A DNA stretch of 38,829 nt from CAMEGH01 sp964513905 (GTDB taxonomy: Bacteria; Patescibacteriota; Saccharimonadia; Saccharimonadales; Saccharimonadaceae): the NCBI GenBank assembly GCA_964513905.1, contig CAZENS010000006.1, forward strand, positions 1-38,829, written 5' to 3'. A model generated the notes under the pieces. It had not been told where the DNA came from. It saw only the letters and a list, made by a program, of their open reading frames with translations, and searched no databases. The translations under genes were made by a program, and so were the position numbers. This document shows, piece after piece, positions 23,151 through 30,930 of the stretch; within the stretch, counting starts at the first letter, position 1; each line of letters begins with the position of its first letter.

Positions 23151-25769
23151 ATGTGGGTTCTACCGGAGAGACCGATTTTTGAGATATTGTCAGTAGTAAG
23201 ACGGCTCTCAATGCAGACGGCTGCACTAATTGCAGCTTTTTTGTGTGTTGTCGTCTTTAGTGAGCCAACATATGCTGCCGATGCAACTTGGGAAAATGGG
23301 TCAGTTAAGTATGAGGATAAGACCTATTCTGGTCCAAAAACTGCCCCCGCTAATTCCCCGATGAATATTCCAGAAGGCTCCCAGTATTATGAAAATACAG
23401 AGGGCAACACTACGTCGATTATATATTTCCCGCCAGAGTCAGATATAGACGAGGCGAGTGGGGCACGCTATGCTGAATATGACAGAGCGCCGCCTGATGG
23501 GTATGAACCTCGGGGTCAAGCCAGAACTATTTCAATCGATCCGCGTTCAGAAGTTGCGAATGGATCGGCTGAAGATGGCGGGGAAGAAAAGGAGGCAACC
23601 TCATGTGCTGTAAACGGAATCGGATATATTTTATGTCCGATTATGGGTTTTATAGCAGATGCTATGGACAAAATATATGGATTTTTGCAAAACTTTCTTG
23701 AAGTAAGACCACTCTCTACCGAACAAGATTCTTCAATGCATAGAGCCTGGAAGTATATGCAGTCGTTTGCGAATATCGCATTCGGCATTGCTTTTTTGGT
23801 GGTAATTTACTCACACGTAACAAATCAGGGTGTGAGCAATTACACCATAAAACGAACCATCCCTCGTTTGATTATTTCGGCTATTTTAGTGAATACATCG
23901 TACTATATTTGCACCATCTTGCTTGATATTTCAAATATTATGGGAGCATCGTTGCAAGATATATTTATGCAGATACGTACAGACCTCACGCAGGGGCAAA
24001 GCGTGAACCAACTAGATGGTCTAACGTGGGGAGATATAACAGCCTATCTACTTTCGGCAGGGGCGATAGGCGGGGGCGCGCTTGTGGGAATTTCTGCTGG
24101 CGGAACCAGTGTCGTCTATTTATTGGTGCCGGTGCTTGTTTCTGCGATTATTGCAGTATTTGTTGCGGTTGCAATTTTGGCCGCTCGTCAGGCATTAATA
24201 ACAATTTTGGTGATTATATCGCCAATCGCCTTTGTAGCGTTTGTGTTGCCGGGAACGCAAAAATACTTTGATAGGTGGAAAGATGTATTCCAGACAATGC
24301 TGTTGATGTATCCAATTTTTGCGATATTATTTGGCGGTGCGCAGTTGGCTGGCTATTTGATTGCACAAAACGCCGACCGCGCCGAAACTCTGCTGCTTGC
24401 TATGTTTGTGCAATTGGCGCCGTTGATTATAACGCCGTTTCTCATTCGATTTAGCGGTGGCTTGCTTGGTAAGTTTGCTGGAATGATAAATAATCCTACG
24501 AAGGGAATCGGGGATAAGGCAAAGAACTGGGCGTCAGATAAACGAGATTTGGCGAAGGCTCAGCGGATGGCAGATAATAGTTTTGGTTCTGGATTGGCTC
24601 GTAGTTTAGATAGTAGCCGAAGGCGTGATGAGGCGTTAAAGAAGCGATATGAATCAAGACGGAATCGGAAGTTTAATTCAAGTGCGCTTGGGCAAAGTTT
24701 AATGATTGAGCAGGCACGTGAGGACGATCGCAACGCAATGGTCGATAATCTTAATAACGCTGCGTATGAAGATATGAAAGTAAGTGACGATGTTGTGCGT
24801 GTAGAAGCCGCACAAATTAAACTTGCTGAAATGGAGCGTGATGTTAAGAAGAAGCAGGCTGAAACGTATATTGATGAGTTGAAGACAAAAGCTGGTGGAG
24901 AAATGCATGGCGAAGGTGACGTGGCGATCGCAGCTCTTTCTAAGCAAATGCAAAATAATACTCGACAGAGTCGTATATTGGCATCGCGTGCTGCAATGGC
25001 AAGCGATGCTGCAAATGCAGATTTCTCTACAGACATGATGCAGAGCAAGGTAATGCAACGAGACGCCGCTGGTGTGCTCGGTACTCAGGGTGAAATGTTG
25101 GCTGCAGCCAGGGCCGTGGTTGATCGACGTAGTGACTTTGGAAAGAACGTTTCTGCCGTTGCCGAGATTATGGATCACGTACAACTTAGTGGATCTGAGG
25201 TGCAAAAGTTGGCCATGCGTGAAGGCAATATAGCGAAAGGCGGATTTGACTTTAATTTTGAGGACGACCATGTGCTTGAGGCGTCTGTTGATAAGCTCAT
25301 GACCGAAAAAGGAAACGTGGTTCAAAAAATCGAATTGCTTGCAAAATCTAAAGATCCTGAATATCAAGAGGTGCGCAGCACGCTGGTTGATGGAGTGAAG
25401 AAGACAATGCTTCCGGCTGTACCGTTTTTGGGTGGACGTAGTCTAGACATGATTGGCACAACGGGTATCAGCCAGTCGGATTTTGCAGAATTGGCCCGTG
25501 ACTTTATTCAAAAGGGTAAGGCGAGCCAGGAGTCGCTTGTTCAATCTGATATGGATGCGTTGAAGATTATGCTAGAAGCAGTTAAGCCAGACGTGAATGG
25601 AAATGTCTCATACGATGGAGTATCTGATAAATTGGCCTATGACGCTAACCGAACAGAGTTTATTAGGAACGCCGAGTTGGCACTTAAGAACCCTCGCTTG
25701 GAGGCTGCGATTAAGGACAACGCTAAGCCGGTGCTTAGGGATATTGCTAAGCTGAATAAGATTATCTAA
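23151..25769 (+). CDS. VirB6/TrbL-like type IV secretion membrane protein
   Basis: An 872-residue protein in three parts. Residues 1-43 form an export signal: a 20-residue basic leader and then a hydrophobic core ending PTYAADA. Residues 44-145 are a polar extracytoplasmic segment rich in acidic residues, Gly and Tyr. Residues about 150-440 carry six to eight membrane helices, including a characteristic run with RQALITILVIISPIAFVAFV and a following WKDVFQTMLLMYPIFAIL, the pattern seen in VirB6/TrbL-type inner-membrane channel components. The remaining 430 residues are soluble, charged and mostly helical, with an Arg-rich start (SSRRRDEALKKRYESRRNRK) and probable coiled coils. Such proteins are common in Saccharibacteria and form part of type IV secretion-like machines; no VirB4 or VirD4 ATPase is present here. 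The family call is likely but rests on pattern, not alignment. Confidence 0.75.
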   Translation: MWVLPERPIFEILSVVRRLSMQTAALIAAFLCVVVFSEPTYAADATWENGSVKYEDKTYSGPKTAPANSPMNIPEGSQYYENTEGNTTSIIYFPPESDIDEASGARYAEYDRAPPDGYEPRGQARTISIDPRSEVANGSAEDGGEEKEATSCAVNGIGYILCPIMGFIADAMDKIYGFLQNFLEVRPLSTEQDSSMHRAWKYMQSFANIAFGIAFLVVIYSHVTNQGVSNYTIKRTIPRLIISAILVNTSYYICTILLDISNIMGASLQDIFMQIRTDLTQGQSVNQLDGLTWGDITAYLLSAGAIGGGALVGISAGGTSVVYLLVPVLVSAIIAVFVAVAILAARQALITILVIISPIAFVAFVLPGTQKYFDRWKDVFQTMLLMYPIFAILFGGAQLAGYLIAQNADRAETLLLAMFVQLAPLIITPFLIRFSGGLLGKFAGMINNPTKGIGDKAKNWASDKRDLAKAQRMADNSFGSGLARSLDSSRRRDEALKKRYESRRNRKFNSSALGQSLMIEQAREDDRNAMVDNLNNAAYEDMKVSDDVVRVEAAQIKLAEMERDVKKKQAETYIDELKTKAGGEMHGEGDVAIAALSKQMQNNTRQSRILASRAAMASDAANADFSTDMMQSKVMQRDAAGVLGTQGEMLAAARAVVDRRSDFGKNVSAVAEIMDHVQLSGSEVQKLAMREGNIAKGGFDFNFEDDHVLEASVDKLMTEKGNVVQKIELLAKSKDPEYQEVRSTLVDGVKKTMLPAVPFLGGRSLDMIGTTGISQSDFAELARDFIQKGKASQESLVQSDMDALKIMLEAVKPDVNGNVSYDGVSDKLAYDANRTEFIRNAELALKNPRLEAAIKDNAKPVLRDIAKLNKII

Positions 25770-25771
25770 TA

Positions 25772-25799
25772 TTGATTTTTATATAATATAGTGTATAAT
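25772..25799 (+). promoter_or_regulatory. Promoter of the two-helix protein gene
   Basis: TTGATT (25772-25777), a 16-base spacer and TATAAT (25794-25799). A second TATAAT at 25782-25787 may also function. The leader is about 40 bases and holds AGAAGAGGTG just before the ATG. Confidence 0.6.
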
Positions 25800-25847
25800 A
25801 TGTTACATCTCATCAGATCGGTGAGAAGTGGATAGAAGAGGTGTACA

Positions 25848-26264
25848 ATGTCGAAGTCTCAGGAATCCGACTACCAGAGCAACTTTACGGAAAATGGTGG
25901 TTTTCCTCGGCGCAATTCGTCTATCGATGACGGCGAGGCTGACTACGAGCGAAGGCAGAGGGTGCTCAGGATCACCATTATGGTGGTGGTGGGCGTCTGC
26001 GCTCTTCTGTTATTTTTGTTGGTGTATGTCTTCAATAAGTCATCCGAAAGAAGCGGTATGATAGCCTCCTTGATCATCTTCGTTGCGATCGTGTGTGCAA
26101 TCCTTTGGTTTGCACTACTGGGTGTTCGCAACCTTGTGCTCCATTTGCACGAGGTGGATCGCGGAAAGGCGATATCCAAGCATGTGCCTGAGGTGCGTGC
26201 AGATCGGCTCGTAGAGGAGTATAGCTCTCAGAACGAGAAAGAAACTCCGCCGCCTGAAGAATGA
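25848..26264 (+). CDS. Two-helix membrane protein, function unknown
   Basis: 138 residues: a polar, Ser/Asp/Glu-rich N-terminus of about 38 residues, two membrane helices (about 41-62, TIMVVVGVCALLLFLLVYVF, and 70-92, MIASLIIFVAIVCAILWFAL), and a charged C-terminal tail with Glu-rich end KETPPPEE. Both tails should face the same side, probably the cytoplasm. The codon choice looks slightly more GC-rich than in the flanking genes. An AGAAGAGGTG ribosome site and its own promoter and terminator make it a single-gene unit. It follows the VirB6-like gene by 78 bases and may be an accessory of that machine, which is inference. No family recognised. Confidence 0.75.
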   Translation: MSKSQESDYQSNFTENGGFPRRNSSIDDGEADYERRQRVLRITIMVVVGVCALLLFLLVYVFNKSSERSGMIASLIIFVAIVCAILWFALLGVRNLVLHLHEVDRGKAISKHVPEVRADRLVEEYSSQNEKETPPPEE

Positions 26265-26277
26265 CCCAATCCACCAC

Positions 26278-26316
26278 GAAGCGTACTGGTTATTTACAGT
26301 ACGCTTCTTTACTTTA
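26278..26316 (+). terminator. Terminator after the two-helix protein gene
   Basis: GAAGCGTACTG and CAGTACGCTTC form a perfect 11-pair stem with an 8-base loop, followed by a T-rich tract (TTTACTTT). Confidence 0.88.
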
Positions 26317-26353
26317 TTAAGGCTGCCCAAATATTGCTTTTTATAAGCAAATA

Positions 26354-26362
26354 TGTTATTAT
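26354..26362 (+). promoter_or_regulatory. Extended -10 promoter for the DUF1704-like gene (predicted leaderless)
   Basis: TGTTATTAT ends 6 bases before the ATG at 26369; there is no ribosome site. Confidence 0.58.
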
Positions 26363-26368
26363 GTAAAA

Positions 26369-27859
26369 ATGAGAAAAAATCCCGAGCGGATAGAAAAAAC
26401 AGAACAACAATATATTGATCCAAGAAATGTTCTAGAAGTTGCTTTTCAGTCGTACGAGAAGTTTAGCAACAATGCTCTTGAGCAACAGGACGCCTTTATT
26501 GCCGATGAAATAAAAAATCCACATTTGCAGTACAATGAGCTGTTATCTACAGACTCATTAGATGAGGGAATGGCACGTCTGTTTTTTGCTAAAGGAAAAC
26601 TATCTGAGATTATGGATAATAGGCGTTCTTATGAGGCAACAGCTCATTCGTTGGATTTTCGAGTTGCCGAAATGGAATACGTAAAGTTGGCAGCTAAACT
26701 TCAGGCGCTAACAAGCGACTCGAACCCAAATACAAAAGCAATTAGTGAAGCTACCGAGCAGATGCGGGCACTTGGCATTGAGTTATACGGCGAACCAGAT
26801 CCGGAAATACGAGACATGGCATTGAACGAGCTGTGGTCAATGTTAGATGGTAAGAACTATCATGAATCGGCGCAGGTTTTGTACGATGAACTGGTGAATG
26901 GCGTTGATGGTGTGGCGCTAATGCGCGCAGAAGATTCAGATGCACGACTACCTCGATACGATAATAACGAGGCGCTGGATTGGGCAAGAGATAGGATAAT
27001 CGAGAAGAACTATGATATCAAGGCGCTTGTGTATGAATACTGGAACTTGAAAGTAGCTGAGCAGCCTGATGGTAAGTATGAATGTACTCCCGAGGATTTT
27101 GTGGAAGTTGTGAACAAGGTGATTAATACGCGTGATCCTGAAAACACAAGTGGTATTTCTGCAAAGATTAAGGAGAATGCAGCGTCACTTTCGTGGGACA
27201 CAAAGACAATGTCGGTACAGGCTGGTGCAGACCGTAGCCCGCTAGAGACACCAAATGATTTATTTTGCAAAATATTGCATGAGTTTGGCGTGCACGGACA
27301 GCGCGCCGTGAATGGCTTAAAGACAGATTTGCCTATTTTGGGAATGGGGCTGTATACGAATACCCCTCGGCAAGATTATCTTACGTTCGAAGAAGGATTG
27401 GCTACAACGATTGAGGCAATGGCTGGAAAGGACATGCCAGAATGGACAGCAGTAAAACTTGGCCACTATGTAAATATTGCGATGGCCCAGGGCGGTGCGG
27501 ATTTTAGACATACGTATGAAGTGGCGTGGCGATACAGGTTACTCTCGAAGCTTGGCGATCAGCAGGAGGTGACCGATGAAATGCTAGATACAGAAAAGAA
27601 GGCCGCCTATAAAGCTTGTGTGCGCATCTTTAGGGGAACGCAACCTGATTCTGCCGATAGGTTTGGTATACCAAACCAGCCGCTAACGTACAATAAGGAT
27701 TTGGCATATCTTAACGGAAGGGTCCTTGCTATGCGCCACCTCGAAGATTTATACGAGCGGCAAGATGATGAGGGTATTGATTACTTATTTAAAGGAAAGT
27801 TTGATCCGACTAATCCTGTTCAAGATGCTCTTGCCGGAGAAGCAAAGGTAATTGCATAA
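26369..27859 (+). CDS. DUF1704/MATCAP-like putative metallopeptidase
   Basis: A 496-residue soluble protein. The zinc-site motif HEFGVH (304-309) has the spacing HExxxH, and EEGLATTIEA follows with Glu342 as the likely third ligand. HExxxH plus an EGLA motif about 35 residues later is the signature of the DUF1704 family, whose bacterial members are named after the QEGLA motif and whose eukaryotic members (KIAA0895/MATCAP) are tubulin carboxypeptidases. The N-terminal 250 residues are helical and charged with no motif I can name. No signal peptide is seen, so it should act in the cytoplasm. It lies just upstream of the RimB- and RimK-like genes, which suggests a role on peptide tails. The substrate is unknown. 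Confidence 0.78.
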   Translation: MRKNPERIEKTEQQYIDPRNVLEVAFQSYEKFSNNALEQQDAFIADEIKNPHLQYNELLSTDSLDEGMARLFFAKGKLSEIMDNRRSYEATAHSLDFRVAEMEYVKLAAKLQALTSDSNPNTKAISEATEQMRALGIELYGEPDPEIRDMALNELWSMLDGKNYHESAQVLYDELVNGVDGVALMRAEDSDARLPRYDNNEALDWARDRIIEKNYDIKALVYEYWNLKVAEQPDGKYECTPEDFVEVVNKVINTRDPENTSGISAKIKENAASLSWDTKTMSVQAGADRSPLETPNDLFCKILHEFGVHGQRAVNGLKTDLPILGMGLYTNTPRQDYLTFEEGLATTIEAMAGKDMPEWTAVKLGHYVNIAMAQGGADFRHTYEVAWRYRLLSKLGDQQEVTDEMLDTEKKAAYKACVRIFRGTQPDSADRFGIPNQPLTYNKDLAYLNGRVLAMRHLEDLYERQDDEGIDYLFKGKFDPTNPVQDALAGEAKVIA

Positions 27860-27890
27860 ACCTATATTTGTCTGCATAAAGTTATTATTG

Positions 27891-27896
27891 TATAAT
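27891..27896 (+). promoter_or_regulatory. -10 box for the rimB-rimK-like operon (predicted leaderless)
   Basis: TATAAT ends 8 bases before the ATG at 27905. A TTGTCT lies 17 bases upstream (27868-27873). Confidence 0.65.
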
Positions 27897-27904
27897 TTCA
27901 TATT

Positions 27905-28426
27905 ATGAAACCAGATATAAAAACAGTTGTAGGGCGAACTGCAAAAGCCGACTTTCCGCTAGATGGCATTCGTGGTGTTGATGTAAAGATTGATACCGGG
28001 GCGGACACTTCTTCTATTTGGGCGAGTGAGATTTACGTTGATGATGATCATCGCCTGCACTATGTGCTATTCGCAAAAGGCTCTTTGTATTATTCTGGAA
28101 AAAAACACGTTACGAGTGTGTACACGGTTGTGTCTGTTTATAGTTCAACAGGGCATAACCAAGTTCGGTATCGGGTAAGTATGCCTGTTAAGCTACAGGG
28201 TCGCTTGGTAAGAGGATCTTTTACGCTAACAGATCGGTCTCATAGTACTTATCCTGTTTTAATAGGGTGTAAATTGTTAAATAAAAAATTTATAGTTGAT
28301 GTCTCTAGGGGTGATATGAAGTATCGTATAAGGAGAGGCGAAGGACTGGCCAGTAAATTCAAAGAGAACCCTAAAGCTTTCTACGAACAGTATCACGGCA
28401 GTAGCAATAAGGAGTCAGAAGCATGA
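27905..28426 (+). CDS. RimB-like retropepsin-fold peptidase
   Basis: A 173-residue single-domain protein. KIDTGADTSSIWA near residues 28-40 is the aspartic-protease DTGA motif as found in the RimB family (often annotated as ATP-dependent zinc protease or DUF785). The second half, with TLTDRSHSTYPVLIGCKLLN then KFIVDVSRG, matches the family's characteristic R..m.yPvLiGR..L...f.VD. Family members pair with RimK and are proposed to trim glutamate tails that RimK adds. The Arg that commonly follows IG in the family is Cys here. The stop overlaps the next start by 4 bases, a tight coupling to the ligase. Confidence 0.85.
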   Translation: MKPDIKTVVGRTAKADFPLDGIRGVDVKIDTGADTSSIWASEIYVDDDHRLHYVLFAKGSLYYSGKKHVTSVYTVVSVYSSTGHNQVRYRVSMPVKLQGRLVRGSFTLTDRSHSTYPVLIGCKLLNKKFIVDVSRGDMKYRIRRGEGLASKFKENPKAFYEQYHGSSNKESEA

Positions 28427-29334
28427 AAATAGCAATTTTATCAAACGGGCCGGGGAACTATTCTACAAAAAGGCTCTATCGGGTTGCTACCGAGCGTGGA
28501 CATGAGGCGCAGGTAATTGCATATCGAGATTGTTATTCATCTATAGAAAAAAGTCGCCCAGTAGTAAGCTATCGAGGCGATGACTTAAGTCAGTTTGACG
28601 CCATTATTCCGCGTATTGCCAGTAGTATGACTCGCTATGGAACGGCGATTGTTCGGCAATTAGAGCTACAGGGTATGTACTCTATATCGAGCTCGTTGGC
28701 AATTTCTCGTTCACGAGACAAATTGCGCTCAATGCAATTGCTGGCTAAGGCGGGTGTCGCCATTCCAAAAACTGTATTTAGCCGTAACTCGGCCGATATC
28801 GACGATTTAATTGAAAAACTCGGAGGCGCTCCGGTCATCATTAAGCTGGCACGGGGAACGCATGGTAACGGGGTCGTTTTGGCTGAAACAAAAAAAGCTG
28901 CCAAGTCGGTGCTTCAGGCATTCTACTTAACAAACGAAGATGGAACAAATATCTTGTTGCAGGAGTTTATTAAAGAGTCTGCGGGTGTTGATATACGAGC
29001 ATTCGTGGTGGGCGGTCGTGTTGTTGCAAGCATGAAGCGCCAGAGTTTAGATGATGACTTTCGAAGCAATCTTCATAAGGGCGGAGAGGGTGTCGCCGTA
29101 AAGCTAAGTTTAGAAGAGCGACGAGTGTGTATTAAGGCTGCAAAATCAATGGGACTTACGGTGGCTGGCGTTGATTTTATGCGTAGTAATAAGGGGCCAC
29201 TCATTCTAGAAGTAAATGCAAGCCCAGGGTTTACCATAGAAAAAGTAACCGGACGAGATGTTACGACGCCAATTATTGAATATATTGAGCAAAATGCAAA
29301 GCGTCGCATTAAGAAGGATAAAATAGGCGCGTAG
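28423..29334 (+). CDS. RimK-like ATP-grasp ligase
   Basis: A 303-residue ATP-grasp enzyme of RimK type, the usual length. Visible landmarks: the N-terminal domain with DAIIPRIASSMTRYG, the ISRSRDKLRSMQLLAKAGV segment, the ATP-binding VIIKLARGTHGNGVVLAE, the substrate and metal region SMKRQSLDDDFRSNLHKGG, and the metal-binding LEVNASPGF near the C-terminus. RimK adds glutamates to the C-terminus of ribosomal protein S6; relatives add amino acids to other small acceptors such as coenzyme F420 or LysW. The acceptor here is unknown. A GGAG precedes the ATG and the start overlaps the RimB-like gene, so both are made together. A basic tail (KRRIKKDK) ends the chain. Confidence 0.88.
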   Translation: MKIAILSNGPGNYSTKRLYRVATERGHEAQVIAYRDCYSSIEKSRPVVSYRGDDLSQFDAIIPRIASSMTRYGTAIVRQLELQGMYSISSSLAISRSRDKLRSMQLLAKAGVAIPKTVFSRNSADIDDLIEKLGGAPVIIKLARGTHGNGVVLAETKKAAKSVLQAFYLTNEDGTNILLQEFIKESAGVDIRAFVVGGRVVASMKRQSLDDDFRSNLHKGGEGVAVKLSLEERRVCIKAAKSMGLTVAGVDFMRSNKGPLILEVNASPGFTIEKVTGRDVTTPIIEYIEQNAKRRIKKDKIGA

Positions 29335-29354
29335 GTGCATAGTGCGGAGTGCGC

Positions 29355-29360
29355 TATAAT
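29355..29360 (+). promoter_or_regulatory. -10 box for the DUF192 gene (predicted leaderless)
   Basis: TATAAT ends 7 bases before the ATG at 29368; no ribosome site precedes that ATG. Confidence 0.62.
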
Positions 29361-29367
29361 ATAGAGC

Positions 29368-29856
29368 ATGAAGCGTAAGCAAATAATCTTTTCTTTCATT
29401 GCGGGGATTGTTCTTTGCGTTATTATTGCAAGTTTTTTTATATATTTGAAAAATGACGCTACAGAAATGTCACCTGATGCCGTTAAAGTATCTTTTCAAG
29501 AGGGTAGCTTTATGGCAAAAGTAGTGTCGAATGATGAAGAGCGAACGAAAGGGCTTAGTGGCACAGCATCGTTAGCAGATAACGAGGCGATGCTTTTCGT
29601 TTTCCCAAGTGAGGAGCGCTGGGGTATTTGGATGAAAGATATGAATTACGCTATCGATATCATTTGGTTGAACGCCGCCAAAGAGGTTATTCACATAAAG
29701 GAAAGCGCTACACCGGAATCATACCTGCAAAAAGAGTCGTTTAGACCAGAAGAAAAGGCAAAATATGTACTAGAAGTGATGGCCGGATCGGTAGAAAAAT
29801 ACAATATTAGTACTGGATTTACGGCCGATTTTACTCTCAAAGGAGGTCAGCTATGA
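29368..29856 (+). CDS. Membrane-anchored DUF192 protein
   Basis: A 162-residue protein with one N-terminal membrane segment (about residues 6-26) and an extracytoplasmic DUF192 domain. The family's landmarks are clear: VKVSFQEGSFMAKVV, ERTKGLSGTASL, EAMLFVFPSEE, GIWMKDMNYAIDIIWLN and AKYVLEVMAGSVEKYNI. DUF192 is a small beta-rich domain, widespread in bacteria and archaea, without an assigned reaction. In the common form the second motif reads GLMxR; here it is GLSGT. The stop overlaps the next start by 4 bases and the next gene's ribosome site (AAAGGAGGT) lies within this gene's end. Confidence 0.88.
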   Translation: MKRKQIIFSFIAGIVLCVIIASFFIYLKNDATEMSPDAVKVSFQEGSFMAKVVSNDEERTKGLSGTASLADNEAMLFVFPSEERWGIWMKDMNYAIDIIWLNAAKEVIHIKESATPESYLQKESFRPEEKAKYVLEVMAGSVEKYNISTGFTADFTLKGGQL

Positions 29857-30338
29857 GTCCGCTAGTTATCTTATTCATTAGTGTTGTGGTGCTTTTTTTG
29901 TTAGCTTTTGTTAGTCGTCGCCGTTTTGGCGTTTTGGGTCTTGCCTTAGCGTCCGGCTACGTATTGCAGCGACTTTGGGAGTCTGACTTCCCTATTTGGG
30001 CTGAGTTTATTCCGTTTCCAGAAACTAGTGTATTTTCTCCGTTAACGATTATTGGACTGATTGTATTATTGCTCCCCTCGGTTATATTGCTATTTGGCGG
30101 TCCAGCCTATAAAAATACTACGGGCAGGATTTTTGGAAGTGCACTGTATGCATTGTTAGCGGTGTTGTTTGGTATGGGTGCATTAGTGGGATCGATGAAC
30201 TTATCTGGGGACGGACGTTTAGTGTATGATTTTGTAATGCAAAATAGGGACTATATTCTTACTGCTGCACTTATTGCGGCTGTTATAGATGTGACACATT
30301 CACAAACATCGAAAAAAGGGCCCACAAAAAAGAAATAA
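29853..30338 (+). CDS. Small integral membrane protein, function unknown (CvpA-like layout)
   Basis: 161 residues with four predicted helices, roughly at 2-19, 26-40 or 64-82, 94-117 and 131-149, and a Lys-rich C-terminal tail (KKGPTKKK). The general layout recalls CvpA-type small membrane proteins, but I see no diagnostic motif and do not assign it. The start is very well supported by a complete AAAGGAGGT six bases upstream, the best ribosome site in the window. It is translationally coupled to the DUF192 gene and followed 2 bases later by the frameshifted HIT gene. Confidence 0.75.
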   Translation: MSPLVILFISVVVLFLLAFVSRRRFGVLGLALASGYVLQRLWESDFPIWAEFIPFPETSVFSPLTIIGLIVLLLPSVILLFGGPAYKNTTGRIFGSALYALLAVLFGMGALVGSMNLSGDGRLVYDFVMQNRDYILTAALIAAVIDVTHSQTSKKGPTKKK

Positions 30339-30340
30339 TT

Positions 30341-30726
30341 ATGAGTAACTGTGAAATATGCTCGATTTTAGCCACGCATAACAACAATAAAGACGTGCAA
30401 ATTACCGAAACGGACAGATGGCGAGTTGTGCTTGATCCAAATCAGCAAGTGCTAGGAAAGTCCTTTGTAACTCTTTTGGAGCATAAAAATCGCTAGCCGA
30501 GCTAGACGAGACTGGCTGGAGAGATTTTAAATCCCTCGTAGCTGCTCAGTTTGAGTTTGCTCTTAAAAAAGCATTTCAACCAAATCATTTTAATTGGTCA
30601 TGCTTGATGAATATCGCTGCCATGAAAGGCCAGGAGACACATATGCACTGGCATGTTCATCCTAGATATAGTAAGCCCGTAACGGTCGCAAATGAGATGG
30701 GGGAGAGTTATGGTCGGCCGCACTAG
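30341..30726 (+). pseudogene. HIT family hydrolase, disrupted by a one-base frameshift
   Basis: From the ATG at 30341 the frame encodes MSNCEICSIL... GKSFVTLLEHKNR and stops at TAG 30494-30496. The matching continuation is in another frame from 30490: SLAELDETGWRDF, then NWSCLMNIAAMKG and THMHWHVHPRYSKPV, ending at TAG 30724. The histidine triad (HMHWHVH) and the CEIC N-terminus identify a HIT nucleotide hydrolase or transferase. Adding a single A to the run of five A at 30485-30489 restores a continuous protein of about 128 residues (EHKKSLAELDE). So either the base was lost in a homopolymer by sequencing error, or the gene is truly broken. Both halves look otherwise intact, which favours a recent event or an error. 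Confidence 0.85.
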
Positions 30727-30746
30727 TAGTGCTAACTTTTATGAAA

Positions 30747-30779
30747 AGAAAAAACACTCCAATCCACGGAAGTGTTTTA
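30747..30779. terminator. Terminator between the HIT gene and tRNA-Lys
   Basis: AAAACACT and AGTGTTTT pair across a 12-base loop. On the minus strand the stem is followed by a T-rich run (TTTTTTCTTTTC), so it mainly ends the tRNA-Lys transcript; it may also serve the plus strand. Confidence 0.7.
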
Positions 30780-30784
30780 GAATT

Positions 30785-30861
30785 TGGTGGGTCAGCTGGG
30801 ACTTGAACCCAGGACACCCTGCTTAAAAGGCAGGTGCTCTAACCACCTGAGCTACTGACCC
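30785..30861 (-). tRNA. tRNA-Lys (UUU)
   Basis: A 77-nucleotide cloverleaf with encoded CCA. The acceptor GGGTCAG/CTGACCC pairs fully, the anticodon arm is CCTGC-CTTTTAA-GCAGG giving TTT at 34-36, and the T arm is CTGGG-TTCAAGT-CCCAG. The discriminator base is A. All stems are perfect. Confidence 0.96.
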
Positions 30862-30873
30862 AAGGCTTATTTG

Positions 30874-30902
30874 ATTCTAGCCTATTTTATGTCAAAATTC
30901 AA
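30874..30902 (-). promoter_or_regulatory. Promoter of tRNA-Lys
   Basis: On the minus strand TTGAAT (30902-30897), a 17-base spacer and TAGAAT (30879-30874), ending 12 bases before the mature tRNA. It is divergent from the comEC promoter. Confidence 0.72.
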
Positions 30903-30915
30903 GTATTTTTACTCG

Positions 30916-30924
30916 TGATATACT
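30916..30924 (+). promoter_or_regulatory. Extended -10 promoter for comEC (predicted leaderless)
   Basis: TGATATACT ends 6 bases before the comEC ATG; no ribosome site. Confidence 0.65.
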
Positions 30925-30930
30925 GTTGCC

